A stretch of 64,000 bases of DNA from Taenia hydatigena (GCA_036345935.2 JADWOT020000008.1:13780655-13844654), one strand, 5' to 3'. Shown: positions 1-11,965, numbered from the stretch's first letter. Notes: generated by a model not told the origin, from the letters alone. Program-made: numbers and translations.

Positions 1-263
1 GAGTGTGTTGTGATGACTAACGCGGGAGATGTACCGAGGGACGCGTCGGGGACGACGCTCGAAAGAGGAGAGGGGCAATGTAGTACTTTGTTTGTTAGAA
101 CTGCCGGTTTCTGTCAAGGTCACAGAGGAGGCCGTATTGCCCTAGCTGCGTGGGCTGGCCTCCAGGCCATGCCAGCAGCCTATTTCCTTCTGTCCGGTGA
201 ATATATGTATTCCACCCTGCCACTTTGCCTTCTTTTGCCTTAAGGGAGCCTCGGGACGCTACA
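1..263 (+). mobile_element. 3' end of a TRIM-like LTR element (internal end, polypurine tract, 3' LTR)
   Basis: The 3' LTR spans 79-263 (185 bp). It begins TGTAG and ends CTACA, the short inverted termini expected of an LTR. A purine-rich tract, GAAAGAGGAGAGGGGCAA (61-78), sits directly before it, as a polypurine tract should. A second LTR of exactly 185 bp, with 5 mismatches, lies at 11966-12150. Older relatives at about 39.2 and 41.0 kb show the same purine tract plus LTR arrangement. The element's 5' part lies left of the window. No protein of reverse-transcriptase type is visible, so a non-autonomous TRIM (terminal-repeat retrotransposon in miniature) fits best, but the full length cannot be judged here. 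Confidence 0.75.
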
Positions 264-699
264 AATGCCACAAGGTTTATACGAAATACATATAGCCAAC
301 ATGAAACAGGGCCGAGGCAACATGTATGCACATTAGGGCAGCTCAATCAGCGAATGTGCAAATGGTTCGGAAACAAATAAACATTGGAAAAGCTAGAAAT
401 AAAGTTTTGTTTTATTTGCCTAAAGATGTTTTTAAAAAGTCTAAAATTCCAAAGGAAGCACAGAACTGGACAAAATAGGTAAAAGTCATTCCGATGCCTA
501 AAAAGGTTACTTGTATCTGTTCCATCCTGCTTTTAATCGTAAAATTAAAAAGATTGATACAAATAAATTTATTTTAACAAAAAGAGAGTGTGCTTATGAT
601 CTTTTTTTTGCGAAATTCTAGATTAACATATGTTTTAATCACTCGGTTTGGTGGCTCTTTCGTCCACTGGTTGTGAAACCTTGTGTCCTGGTCTCCGCG
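264..699 (+). other. eL28 upstream region
   Basis: This 436-bp AT-rich stretch lies between the 3' LTR and the eL28 start codon. It should contain the eL28 promoter and 5' UTR. No open frame of note was seen, and no core promoter element was identified with confidence. Confidence 0.4.
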
Positions 700-1140
700 A
701 TGGCTTCCCACCTCAACTGGATGCTCATTAAAAATACGCATTGCTTTCTCATGAAACGAAAAGGCGAACAGTTTAGTCGCGATCCACTGAACTTAAAAGG
801 GAAAAACTGCTTCAAGTACAGTGGCATGGTCCATAAAAAAGCAATTGGGATCAAACAAGAAAAGGGAGGGAAGGGTGTTTATTTTATCACTAAAAGAGTC
901 GGATTCGATCATAGGCCCAAAAAGGCGCTTGCGCGGATAAAGTTTGTGCGTGGTGACAGGAGGACTCTTCAAAAAATCCGCAACTTCACCTGCCGCACGA
1001 AATACCGAAGGGAACTAAAAATGGTAAGACTGTATGTGATTTCGTACATACTCTAGCTTGCCCTACGGAGGGCCAGTGCAATTTTGCAGGCCAACAAGCG
1101 TAAACAGGCAACGTCAACAAAGGAAACCAAGAAGAACTAG
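700..1140 (+). CDS. RPL28: 60S ribosomal protein L28 (eL28)
   Basis: The gene encodes a basic protein of the large ribosomal subunit, acting in cytosolic ribosomes. It has two exons, 700-1023 and 1057-1140, with a 33-nt GTAAGA...TAG intron, giving 135 residues (human eL28 has 137). The start MASHLNWMLIKN corresponds to SAHLQWMVVRN of the human protein. The middle keeps the NLKGKNCFKYSG and KGVYFITKR segments, and after the splice LRRASAIL matches IRRASAIL. The C-terminus is a Lys-rich tail ending at TAG 1138-1140. A frame extends 9 codons further upstream, but alignment fixes the start at 700. It is convergent with the BTB gene on the right. Confidence 0.93.
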
Positions 1141-1149
1141 TATATATAC

Positions 1150-1155
1150 AATAAA
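1150..1155 (+). terminator. AATAAA poly(A) signal of eL28
   Basis: AATAAA begins 10 nt after the eL28 stop codon, so the 3' UTR would be very short. Short 3' UTRs are common for ribosomal protein genes. Confidence 0.6.
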
Positions 1156-1380
1156 TGATATGGTAAATCACTGAGCGCTTTGTGCTTATGACGGAGATTC
1201 CGGTCCTCGTTTTGTCCACAAGTGGCACTGAAAGAAATGCACTCTCACCTAATTGACTAACCACATACACCTGAACACACAATTCTTGCCATTTGCAGGA
1301 AGATCGAGTATCCACATGGCGAATCGCAAGTGTTTACACAAAGCTAATTTCGCCAGATTAGAAAGCGAGAGATAAGTCCT

Positions 1381-1386
1381 TTTATT
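1381..1386 (-). terminator. AATAAA poly(A) signal for the left BTB gene
   Basis: The plus-strand TTTATT here is AATAAA on the minus strand. It lies about 93 nt beyond the BTB stop codon at 1479 and 28 nt outside the left arm of the inverted repeat. The right-hand copy has no AATAAA at the matching place. Confidence 0.55.
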
Positions 1387-1478
1387 TTGCATAGGAATGT
1401 AATAAGAAGGGTAAGATATTTGTACGGTGTAGACAAGTCGAAGGTACAAAACTGGGTGGCGGGTGATTTGTTGCAGTA

Positions 1479-3210
1479 TCAGACGAGGAACTGCTTGTTC
1501 TTGAGCATCAGATGGACAGTTGATCCCTGCCCCGGATTCAGGGCTTCCACAAGTGATCTGTCAACACTGGCGAAGTGAAATACAACTTCGTTCCACAAGA
1601 TTTGCCTATGTGACGAGATTTCTTTGTACGAAATCCCATGCAGTGACACGACCACATCGTCACGGTCGCTTCTCCCAGTCCGTTCTCCGTCGGTCCACTC
1701 GTGCGCGTTTCCGCTCGAAAAGTTGGAGACATCGAAGACTGTCCTATTTCCACCGTCAGAGCTGCCCAGTTGATTGAGACGCACGCCTCCACGGGTTGTG
1801 AAGGTTATGTGATCAATTAGCCATCCGTGGTTGATCTCGAAGCCAGTTATAACGTCGTCTTCGGGGACAAACACCGTCTGCCTACACAGAGAAACGGTTT
1901 AATGCGGAGTGGTTGCTTACACTGTGTAGTGCTCTTCTTTGTAGCGCCCCCACTCCACGGTCTCTTCTATTCCTGTCTCCAAATTCCTGTAGGTGACGTC
2001 AAGCCCTACGGGAAAGCGTGATAAGTGACGGCCTGGGTACCTGCCAGCACGTGTCGCTCGTCCCAGTTTCTTGTGATGTAGCCAGTGAGCGCTGCGATCT
2101 TCCACTCATTTGGCGGGTAATTATCATGTGTCCGATGCCCCCCTTCGAGTTCGGAGTAGCTTTTTAGCAGGACGTGATCGTAAAGCATTAACTCACTTGT
2201 AGTTGACGGCATATATGGCATGGTAGCCGAAGGCGGGGGATACAAAGGTTGAAACATGAAGAGGAGCTAAGACCGTGATCTAAAGGGGAAGCAGACCCCA
2301 TACCAAACATTGAATCAGTCGTGGCGACCTTCACTTCCTTGGGCTCCGTGTTATGAGCCATGTACAGACGCTCGACGAACTTGTTGGAGGGTTGAAAAAA
2401 GTAATACCGACTGTACCTGGGTCACTTTGCTCATATACTTTTCACCAAAGTAGATAAATCCATCTGGATGTTGCATCCAGAGCTGACCCCTCTCGAGAAT
2501 TTCCACAACCCATTCAATGGGTACTTTTGAAAGACATAACTCGGCTAGGAAAATAGCACTGTTAGCAAGATACTGAAATCGTGCTGCAGTCAGCACAATG
2601 CGTAAAAATGTGAAGACCGGCAAGTGATTCACTAGTTGTTTTCCCAAATACAACATCCACAGAAAATTGACTTACTATCAAAAATAAGGGGATACATCCT
2701 AAAGAAATCCAGCATAACTCGATGAACCGACTTCATTTTGGAATTATCGAGGAAATGGACGAAGAAATCTCTCAAGCCATTTTGCGTTTCATCATCAACG
2801 TTAGGACGAAGTAGCAACTCAGTTAAGAGTTTGTTCAACCCACGCAAGCAGACATCGATCCCAAGTGGCATGTCAAATAATTCGCATAGACGAAAATACT
2901 CGTCCAGTGAACGGTCCTCTTCAAAGCTTCCTGTGTACGCCAGGTGCAACAGACTTCGAAGATCGGATGGAGACGATGTAAGAGATGGCGGAATTCTAAT
3001 ACGACTTTTCAGTTGGCCTTTTGAGTGAGCCAACATCAGCTCCTTGAGACGGGAGGACAAAGCACAGATTGAGGAATGTGCATCGATGTATTCCTCTTCA
3101 CCACTCTCTGCACCAACGATCCATGTCACATCGGTCAATTTTCCTTCCTTGTAAAAAATGAATAGCCGGCTTTGCATGCTAGAAAGGAAATTCCAAAGGG
3201 CCTCATCCAT
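1479..3210 (-). CDS. BTB/POZ-domain protein with beta-prism (jacalin-like) C-terminus, left copy
   Basis: Seven exons, read right to left: 2676-3210, 2417-2583, 2304-2379, 2197-2266, 2041-2159, 1921-2005, 1479-1881. They give 484 residues; all junctions are in phase and five of six introns are 35-39 nt. Residues about 20-125 form a BTB domain: LTDVTWIV, then IDAHSSICALSSRLKELM, then LLHLAYTGSF. A helical segment of BACK type follows. Residues about 350-480 contain VITGFEINHGWLIDHITFTT and LGSSDGG, the pattern of a jacalin/mannose-binding beta-prism fold. I do not recognise an orthologue. BTB proteins often act as dimeric adaptors for Cul3 ligases, but that role here is only a guess. The start MDEALW was chosen as the first ATG of the frame. 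It is divergent from DNAJC17, 514 bp away. Confidence 0.85.
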
Positions 3211-3724
3211 CCTGAGGAACCGGTGCTCGAGACGCCACAACAACGATACGAGGAAAGGGCTGACTCAAATTGCCACCAAACAAGCGCACTGTGCGAAGCA
3301 GAAGGTAACAACTCATGTGGCTTCATTTTTCTTCGACATTGCACAGTGTGAAAATCAAAGGGCTAAATGGAAATTCTCGTCAATTATGCTATCACAGGTA
3401 GCTGCTGACTCCGCTTGTTGCTAAATGACATTATCGCTTGCTGATATATTTCTTGTTTTCTGTGGATACCAAAGCTTTCCGGAAAAAATTTGTGAGAATT
3501 GTGACTTATAAAGGCATAATTATGTTTACCATTGAAACTACACGTTGTAGTTCGACAAACAGTTAAGTCTAAATTTGCTACGCACCATTATTTTTGACCG
3601 TTTGTAATCGTAGCTGCTATACTTTAGCAATTAGCAGAGCTCTTGGATTTGTAACTATCTAATAACTGAATAAGTTTGCCTCAAAGATTATTGGTTAAAT
3701 GTGTGCGCTTTGTTTGCTACTTTG
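3211..3724. promoter_or_regulatory. Shared divergent promoter region, BTB / DNAJC17 (left)
   Basis: These 514 bp separate the start codons of two genes pointing away from each other, so they must hold both 5' UTRs and probably a bidirectional promoter. The sequence is duplicated without visible change at 14523-15036. No specific factor site is claimed. Confidence 0.5.
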
Positions 3725-5089
3725 ATGGCCCACGAGGTGGAGATCGACCTTTATGAGTACCTTGGGATCTCTTTTGAGAGTTCCGCAAAGGAGATTAAAA
3801 GGGCCTACAAGATTAAGGCGAAGGAGTTGCACCCTGACAAAAATAAAAGCGATCCACTAGCAAGTATGTTACCGCGTGTTTGACTCCACTTTCTCAGAGG
3901 AAAAGTTCCAGAAACTCAAGGAGTATTACGACATTCTCCAGAATCCTACTCTAAAGGTGAGTTGTTTGCTGATTTGACGCGTGCAGAGTCAGTATGACCT
4001 AAGAATTAAAGCCAAGATCGCCGCTGCGAAAAGGCATGCTCAACTCGATGATGAGCGTCGTCGCCTAAAAGAAGGTATTGCGGGCCTTTTTGCTCGATAT
4101 TAATTTGTATTCAGTTATTCTATCGCCGTTTGTATGTAGTTCTTGAGGCAAGGGAAAGGGAGGCTGCTGCACGACGCAAGGAGGCCAACAGAATGGCCGA
4201 AAGGGACAGAGTTGCCGAACGACTCAGAAAGGATTGGGAGGCCTCACGCGAGGCTGCTGTTTGTGCTGCTCAGCGGGAACATTTGGATGGCGCTAGAGCT
4301 GCTTCGAAAACATCTGGTGATCATGTTATCGTTAGGGTAAGGCTAGTCAACTTTGAATCGTGTTCATACCTCGGAACTACTTACTTTCAAAATGTCTATC
4401 ACATAAGACGTCTACCTTTGTGCGAAACATGCATGCTCACTTGTTTTAATCATATTTTTAGGTGAAGTGGAAGAAGCAACATGAGTCTCTCCTGTACGAT
4501 AGGGAATTTTTGTACACTTGTCTGCGCGAGGTAACATCTGTTCTCTGGCATTGCTTTTACCTCCATTTTTCAACCTTTAGTTTGGGACGGTGTTGAATCT
4601 AGTAGTGGGGAGGAAATGCAGCGCAGTGGTGGAATTTGCTTCCAGACAGGAGGCCGTAGGTCTTTTATACCCAAGTGATGGTTTTGGGCTCTCGCCTTCC
4701 CTGCAATGAAGATGCTCTTTTTCGATTGGTAGGAGAATGCCATAAAAGCAGCGTCGGTAGGATCGGTAGGGTACGTGGAAAATCCGCTGAAGGTTTCATG
4801 GCCCGCTGGTTTTGCTCCTCATGGCGATTCAGAAGCTGATTCTGCTCTTTCCCCAACAAAGCACCCCAGGCCTCCATCACCCACGGCTCATCAGCCATCA
4901 GACGACGTAAGATGATTGCTCGGGTTTTTTCGTTTTACAGATCCTATTACCTCGGCCTGTTGGCCGTACTCGTTTCTTCTGCAGCCTTAATGTTCAGTGG
5001 TGGCTGGTAAAACCGTCTTTACCTTTCCTTAGACACCCTTTGAAACCTTCGAGTCTGACATCCTGGCAAAGATGGCACGCTTCGGTTGA
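3725..5089 (+). CDS. DNAJC17: DNAJC17-type J-domain/RRM splicing co-chaperone, left copy
   Basis: Nine exons: 3725-3863, 3898-3956, 3987-4074, 4140-4336, 4462-4530, 4581-4655, 4733-4906, 4941-5006, 5033-5089. They give 307 residues (human 304). Introns 1 and 2 are 34 and 30 nt. The J domain is N-terminal: IDLYEYLGISF, KEIKRAYKIKAKELHPDKN with the HPD motif that stimulates Hsp70, then KLKEYYDILQNP. A charged coiled-coil stretch follows (LEAREREAAARRKEANRMA), then an RRM-like half with GTVLNLVVGRKCSAVVEFA and ENPLKVSW. The C-terminus, FETFESDILAKMARFG, matches the DYESLVMMRMRQ segment of the human protein. The known family role is nuclear, linked to spliceosome assembly. The start at MAHEVEIDLY was preferred over an in-frame ATG 8 codons upstream because the J domain begins there. 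Confidence 0.93.
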
Positions 5090-5806
5090 ATGGAGGCATT
5101 TCATCACAAATGTACATATGTATTGCTCAGAACAAGCCCATTATTGAGATGTTTTTTAGTTACCTTTACTGGGTGGGCAAGATGGGTCGCCTCTGTTAGT
5201 AACGAGTGTCTTGGTTGGGATTGTAAACTTGTAGGCATTTTCGTGGTGGTTGAACCACGCTGCGGGTGGGTGTCGTCTCTCGAGTGTTGAATATTGCGTA
5301 TGGTTTATTAGTTGGAGGGATGGCGTCTGTTGAGGTAAGCAGTACTCGCGAAGCGTACCGCCACGACGGTAATCGCGGTAGTTGATGCTTGTCTGTCTAC
5401 AATGCAACGGTTGCAAAAGTTGAGAGGAGCAAGAATGCCTGCCTTTAAAGTCCCCGGAGTGGCATGCACGGGTGCAGCCTAGACTACGTAACCTACTTTT
5501 CTGTGAGTGAGTTCACCGTCCTGTTAGTTCTTTAGCCGCATGCCAAAGTACGTCCGTCTCTCAGTCACTGCCCGTAGATCGATCCTGATGGTGTGATCCT
5601 CCCGAGGCGTACATCCAAATTAGCCCGGTCCATTCAGCCTTGCGAGGCTACTCGAGGTTTCATGGTGGTGGCGACAACAAGCAATCCCAGTGTGGAAGTG
5701 CAATAACTCAGTATATCTTGGGCCACAGAAGGAGACCTGCTACAAGCGACTGAATCTATGGAGGTCCACAGTAGAAATGCGATCGGAGCCATGTCCACTT
5801 TTAACA
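5090..5806. other. DNAJC17 3' flank inside the left arm
   Basis: I see no gene here. An 86-codon minus-strand frame (5156-5416) has no recognisable domain. Its exact conservation at 12831-13091 only reflects the inverted repeat. Confidence 0.5.
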
Positions 5807-7934
5807 TCCATCCCAACCTCAAGCCTAGTCTAGGTGGGTAACATCTTTGACAGCATGGGTTGGATCGTGACCGGGACATGTTTCGACAAATGCGAATGAA
5901 AAAAAGTGAATTCTTTGGTTACTAGCTGACGTGTTGTTTCAAATAATGGATTGCGAGATTTTAAAAGCCTGGCATTGCGGGCAAATAAAGGAATGAGATG
6001 ACTTGTGGATGCTCATGATACAATTGAATCCTAGTTGGATGATGAACAGAATAAAAAACAACCTTTTTTGGTACCGATAGCCTTACTTGCCCTAAAAGAA
6101 GGGATAGCGGACGGCATTATCAGGATGACTTGATAGAACTTCCCAGGCATGGGGACATTAGTCGTTGAAAGCCACACTGCCTCGAAAAAGGCACCGCGTT
6201 TTATTTGCTGCAGGAGTGAAATAATGGGATACTCAATTCTTGGGATGCTTGGTGTTTGTTTGATTTCTTAAGGGGGAGGGTCAAAGAGTGGGTATGCAAG
6301 TCAATAGTCACTGTGGTAGATTTTGGTTTGTTTCATCGATCCAACACTAAAAGTGCCTTCCTGTAGCAAAGTTGTATCGGGCTTTGTACGTGAAATGGAC
6401 CCAGTGAGAACAAGACATCGCCTGGTCAAATGGCGAGAAAAAGGCATAAGAGAATTGGATCACTACCGGAACAAAGTCTTATGCGATTGGGGATGAAGGG
6501 ATGACATGGTATAAGCAGATAACTCTGAGTGTCCAAACACTGTGAATGAAGTAGCAACTCCGGAACCGATTTGAAAAGTGACAGCTAAAGAAGTTTTTTC
6601 TTTTACTAGTAGCGGATGAAGTGGCTACTGTCGAGGTTCTTGAGGTCCTAGATCGATCGAGTATGTCGATTCCTTGATCAATAACGCAACACTCAAGCAT
6701 CTGACAGGCAAGAAGTATTGGTATGACTAGTTGCAATGATTTCTGGGAGCCTGTAGACACCTGCCAATCATATGCCACCATTTATGAGTATACTTTACAA
6801 AACGTGAATATACCATGACCCATCAAGACGGCATCCACCATCATTGCTACTCCCCGTGTAATCAGATGTCGGTCGTGCCAAATCGGTGGGCGGGATTCGA
6901 GCTTGTCTACATTAGGAGTTGTGTTTGATCGGGTTCCAAAATGATGAAGATTTCTCATCAGACTTGCTGTTTAGCGCTTGGGGAAGAAAGAATGGCATTA
7001 ATAATCGACATGGATAATCTGATTTTTTGCGCAAAAGCCCCATTTGATGAAGCCGCGCCTAGATGCTAAGGACGGGAATGAGGGTGGCTGTTTTTTCTTC
7101 AGCAAACAATGCGTTCTATAGATTCGGAATTCAAAGCCTGTGCGTACTTACTCTTGTGACCTCGTTACTATAAAGACCATAAAGACTGTCCATACAATGG
7201 ATCAGTTCGAACGAAGCGAAGAAAGTCACTGAACTAGCAGTAGATTCCCTTTTTGCATTATTCTTCAAAATGGGCTGCACGTACGCAAGCGGAATGCAAT
7301 ATTCCCATGCTTCCAACGAAGCGCAACGACCTATCTGTAGTTGGCATCCTTACTCTGGGCTGTTCTATTCAGTAATGAAATTCCTAATAAAGAGGAGTTT
7401 TGTGTCCACTCACTTCTACAGAAAACGATGCGTCACAGACCTCCAAACCATTTATGCGTTGCTCATCCTTCTAGCTCTTATGCACATCAATTAGCAATGT
7501 CGGTGGTAGGCTTTCATATATGCTTAAGTAGTGACCTTAAATAGGAAAGGAAAAGGAGGTTCGGTTCCCAGAAAATGGGCTTACCATTCTCTTCCTCTGC
7601 TTGTGAAAGAGTAAAACGGGCGCTTCCGATCTATCACAGTAATCACCAAAGCTGGAAACAGAGCTTTCTTCCTGTAAACTGAGTAACAAAATTCCTTGTA
7701 GTGTGGCCCAGAAGAACGATTCCATAGGTCAGGTTACAAGGAAACGAATTAATACATATCGGTGTCACGACGGAGATTAGCAGTGATATCTAGAGTAGGC
7801 AGTTGAGTGGGATTAAAAAACACCGGGATTAATTTTAATGAGCGGCAAGCTCCAGATGGAACAGAAGCCTTTACATTGTTACTCATAATCACAGAGAACA
7901 CCAAAGGCCAAGTGGAGGGCGGACAATAACAGGT
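5807..7934. other. Spacer without recognised gene
   Basis: Single-copy DNA between the left arm and the 3' end of MFSD10. The frames here are short and match no family I know. An AATAAA at 5984-5989 (+) lies about 0.9 kb past the DNAJC17 stop, and whether it is used is unknown. Confidence 0.4.
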
Positions 7935-10900
7935 TTAGGAGGATTTGACTCGGGATGCAGAAGCATGGGCAGGAGTATTAGTTGTGATGGCGTTGAGGCT
8001 GGGAATGCGTTGGAAGAGGACGCTAACGAGGAAGGTAGCAAGAGCCCCGAGAGCAAAGGCAACGGAAGGACCGACCAGCCACATCAATCCACCAATCAGA
8101 CTGGGCCCTACGGAACGTGCCAGACCACCTAGAGAACGGAAGGTGCCCATTGTCTGACCCTGTAGAAGAAAGAGATCGTAATATGTGGTGGATTGAAAGT
8201 CTGGAGGGTAGACTAAGAAAATCACCTGTTGTTGAGGTCCTACAGAGAGTGAGGCGAGACCGTTGAAGGCGGGGACGAAGGAGCCAGAGGCAAAGCTGAA
8301 GAAGACCAGGCCTAAGTAGAAGAGTAACTCGCTGTTCGAAAAACCGAGGACAAGATAGGCCAGAGCTTGAATAACCATCGCCTGAAGGAGAGGAACACCG
8401 GATTATCCGAAATCACGAATATTTGAAACATTTTCACCACAATGCCAACTTACCCAGCAGGCCGTTTTAGCCTCGCGGCCACCCTTGAAGCGTTTCACGA
8501 AACCACCTAACATTAATGGAGACAGTTGCAGGTAAACAAATATACACTGTGATACTGTATTCGCGCAGCACGCTGACCACTCACTTTGGATGATAATCAT
8601 AGTTATCCCAGTGGTTAGGAAGATTCGTCCCTGGTCTCGACTAAAATATATTGAGATTTAAAATCTGTCATCAATGAGAGGTAATTGAAAATTTGTAGGC
8701 TAATTTTCTCAGTGAAAGCCTGATTGATGACATTCCTGATTGCCACCACACTAACCAGAAGTGATTTTATATTTGGTACCATCACCTCGCCGAACCAGCA
8801 TCGCGGTTTTTACATTTTACTTCTTTAGGTAGTACATCCCTAGTAAAACGGTGTCATTGTAGTTTGCAAATGAATATCGTCGCCTCCAACTGGAAGGATG
8901 AGTTAGAGTCCAGAGAAATATGTATAGATGGTGATTTTACAGTCGGTAGGTAAAAGACAAGACGATACAAACAAATTATCTAGTCGAAATTCACCTTGTT
9001 TAACTGACAATACTTTCGAGTCACCGAATTTAACTGTAAATAGTGCCGGTTGATCAAACTTGGATGAGGTCAAATGCATAACTCACCCAGTATAACCGAA
9101 TCGAAGTTGAGCAAGAAATAGAAGAGAGCACTCAAGGCCGGAGAAGAGAAGCATGTTAAGGAAGAACACTTGTGCCATTTGCTGCAATTTCGCTTGCACT
9201 GAAGGGGAAGTGAGCAAAACACATCGCAAATGATGCCAGAGTTTAATCACGAAGCGCGAGAAGCGAATAATCACTGTGTGAAAAGAATGCTAGGTTTCCT
9301 TTGTAATTTCCCAGCTATCAGTCATTTCAGAGTGATTACAAAATTAAGAACCTGAAAGGTATCGGTATGCTATATCCAGCTCAAAAAAGGCGTTACTCTC
9401 TGCTCAGAGCAGCACGTTCTGTGACTGCTCCACACGCAAGACGAGGCATGCTTTACCAACTACTGAAAATTGACAGCAACAAGTCGTGTCGTAAACGGCT
9501 TGACTAAGTTCGGGCCAACAAAACAGATTAAGGACCATAACGCTAAACAGAACATATCATTTGTGGGCTGTGATGACAAATAATCGACTTAGGCTCTGAA
9601 AACGAAAGGGTCAAAACCTAAACTTTGGTAGTTGCTACATTGATTCGGGAAAATTTGTGTCAATCGGTGCTGGGTGGTCGAACTACAATCACCTATATCA
9701 TTAAAACAATGGAGCACTTTGAAAGAACATGACTAAACCTGATGCAACAGTGGTAAAAAAGGAACAGTTGCAAGACATCTGTACGTACCAATTTTGTCTG
9801 CAATGTTTCGGAAATGGAAGAGTTCCAGGGGATTGAGCAGTTTCAGCGACTGCCAGAATGATCGACTTGAAGCACTCTGGAGGGTTTAAACAGCAGATAA
9901 GGTGATTGATAATCAGCAGTCCCTTCAAGACAAAGTATTGTAGCCACGCATTTGCGAATTTATAGATTACGTCGCTTAAAATTAGGGTATGGGAAAAGGT
10001 TGCAGGTAACCTTTCCAAAGACGTATTGCCAGTCGGAACAGCTATCCCCAAGGCCCTATTTACCACTAAAGAACGGCACTTTTCAAGTTCAAAAAAGAGC
10101 AAATTCCATCCTGCTATACCTTCCAAAGCGGATTTGGTAGGAGTGCTTGGGCTCACCTCCTTTTTGACTTTAGCATCACCACGGTTCTTATCTGGTACAG
10201 ATGCAGTCTCCGGGAAAGAAAAGAGACAGATGTAGTCAAGAACGGCAAGAGAGGCGGCAATCAGACCAATGTGGGGTTCAAGAACGCTGACACCGGCCTC
10301 AGGGTTGAAAAAGAGACGTCCGAGAAGCCAAGCACTGGCTGGAGGACCGACCAGGTAGGCAATGGAGTATGCAACACCGACGGCCGCCATACCACGGGTT
10401 CGTGTCTCACGATCAGAGACGTCCGAAACCATAGCCGAAAGCACGCCGACATTGGCACGTGATATGCCGCTCAGAATGCGAGCCAGCACGAACCAAATGA
10501 AAGAGGCACCGGAGGCTGACCAGAGCAGGTAGGAAATGACACCCAGAGTCTGCATTAAGTAGGCGAGAGGAGTGAATGGCAAATGCAGCAACAACAGTAA
10601 GAAAATGAAGGCCTACGTGAAGGGTGAGGAGAATAGGTTTACGGCCGAGGGAATCAGACATGGCGCCAGACGTGGAAGAGGAGACGTACTGAGCCAGAGA
10701 CATGAGTGAACTTGAAATGCCTGTGAAAGAGGGGATAAAATGAGTCACTCTTCCTGCGAGCAGCAAAATTACATATGTCATACTTTCTTTGATAACGTAC
10801 TGCCAATAAATGATGCGTCGCGAGACGACAGCTCTGCTCCCTCACGCACGCCTAAAATTTTAGTATGGACGAACCGCCTAATGGCAACCAAAGTCATCTA

Positions 10901-11091
10901 AAGAAGACAACAAACCCACAGAGTTTAAGAAATCAAAAAGACAGAAAACTAAACAAAACTATCAAGGGACCACTTACATCCTTTTCACACATTTCCTTTA
11001 TAATAGTAGGAAGCCAAGGCAGCATAAGGGTCGAAGCCATCAGATCAATTAGGAGGTAGCAAAACATTATGAACAAAAGTCCTTTCCTCAT
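7935..11091 (-). CDS. MFSD10: Major facilitator transporter, MFSD10-type
   Basis: Ten exons, 5' to 3' on the minus strand: 10978-11091, 10749-10851 (model uncertain), 10617-10720, 10157-10549, 9789-9876, 9087-9198, 8585-8640, 8454-8506, 8226-8381, 7935-8159. They give about 467 residues (human MFSD10 455) of a multipass membrane carrier of the tetracycline-resistance-like MFS class. Exon 1 is membrane segment 1 (LLIDLMASTLMLPWLP). The family loop motif appears as SGAMSDSLGRKP. Next comes SGISRANVGVLSAMVSDV, matching GGISKGNVSLSTAIVADL of the human protein, then AAVGVAYSIAYLVGP. Later FSGLECSLLFLAQLRF matches FSGLEYTLSFLTHQRF, and GTFRSLGGLARSVGP matches GTLRSLGALARAAGP. Junction phases agree throughout. 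Exon 2, joined by a 28-nt intron, aligns poorly and may be misplaced. It is the only complete gene in the spacer of the inverted repeat. Confidence 0.9.
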
Positions 11092-11965
11092 CCTTCTGTG
11101 AAAAAGTTCGCGACATAAAAAGAAACATTTTGGGGGCGTACGGAAGCAATACGTGCAACAAAGACCCGAAAATAAATCACATCATGCCAAAACTGCCTTA
11201 TTCTGCCCAAATTACAAAAAGTACAAAGGAATACTAGCAAGCTTAAATGTAACTAAAACATTTTTATGCATAAAGGTTTTAATTAAAAATTTCATAAGTC
11301 GAGCACCACAAACCAGACCTAGGCGACATATTTAAATGGTGCTTAATTAGGCGTGTTTTCTCACAAAAAGTTCCAACTTTACCAAGCAATGCAAATACAG
11401 TGCCAAAGGCAACCCTGGAGAAATGCGCAGACCCGCCCACTAGCCGATGACGCAATGCCACAATGCTTAAATTCTGCACGTAAAGTGTTTGCCCTTCGAG
11501 GTGCAGCCAAACACTTGTTTAACTTAACTCACAGTTACTTAAAAAAGTACTGCCAAGATGCCATAACTACTTTTAGACCAAGATTTTTTTGTGATTTATA
11601 AGAAAACAGTACTGCTGCAACACTCTTGAACTTCCTACAACCACTGGCAGAATTAATTGGTAATTTCTAATGTTAAGGATGGATGTAATAGTAAATGCTA
11701 CTTCTAAAAGATTTTGAAGTGCACTTTGGCTCAATTCTGGTGCAAAAGTGATAGTGTTTTTCTCTGAACATACCATCCAATTAAGGAAAAGGTGCAAAAA
11801 TATACGCGTTTCCAAGTACGATATCGCCAGAACAAAATGCACAAATACGCTAATATCAAAAATCCAGAGAGTCCCTTAAAGGTAAAAGAAGACAAAATAT
11901 TAGAGTAAAATGCATATATTCAATAAAGAAAGGAAATGTAGCTGCTGGCAATGTTACAATATTAC
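11092..11965. other. MFSD10 upstream region, no gene seen
   Basis: AT-rich single-copy sequence upstream of the MFSD10 start codon. It should contain that gene's promoter on the minus strand. No recognisable coding segment was found. Confidence 0.4.

Larger units (their letters stand above)
1414..5806 (+). repeat. Left arm of a 4.39-kb inverted repeat
   Basis: This arm pairs with 12441-16833 in reverse complement; paired coordinates sum to 18247 with no length change. Every long open frame in one arm recurs with the same translation in the other. I found one mismatch by eye (5680 against 12567). Homology stops sharply at both ends. The arm carries a complete BTB gene, a complete DNAJC17 gene, the intergenic region between them and about 0.7 kb downstream of DNAJC17. 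The spacer between the arms is 6,634 bp. Confidence 0.97.

Noticed and set aside
95..346. 83-codon minus-strand frame similar to one at 11982-12185
   Set aside because: Both lie across the duplicated LTR; the resemblance is nucleotide homology, not a conserved protein.
5156..5416. 86-codon frame identical to 12831-13091
   Set aside because: Its identity comes from the inverted repeat, and it has no domain or codon pattern suggesting a gene.
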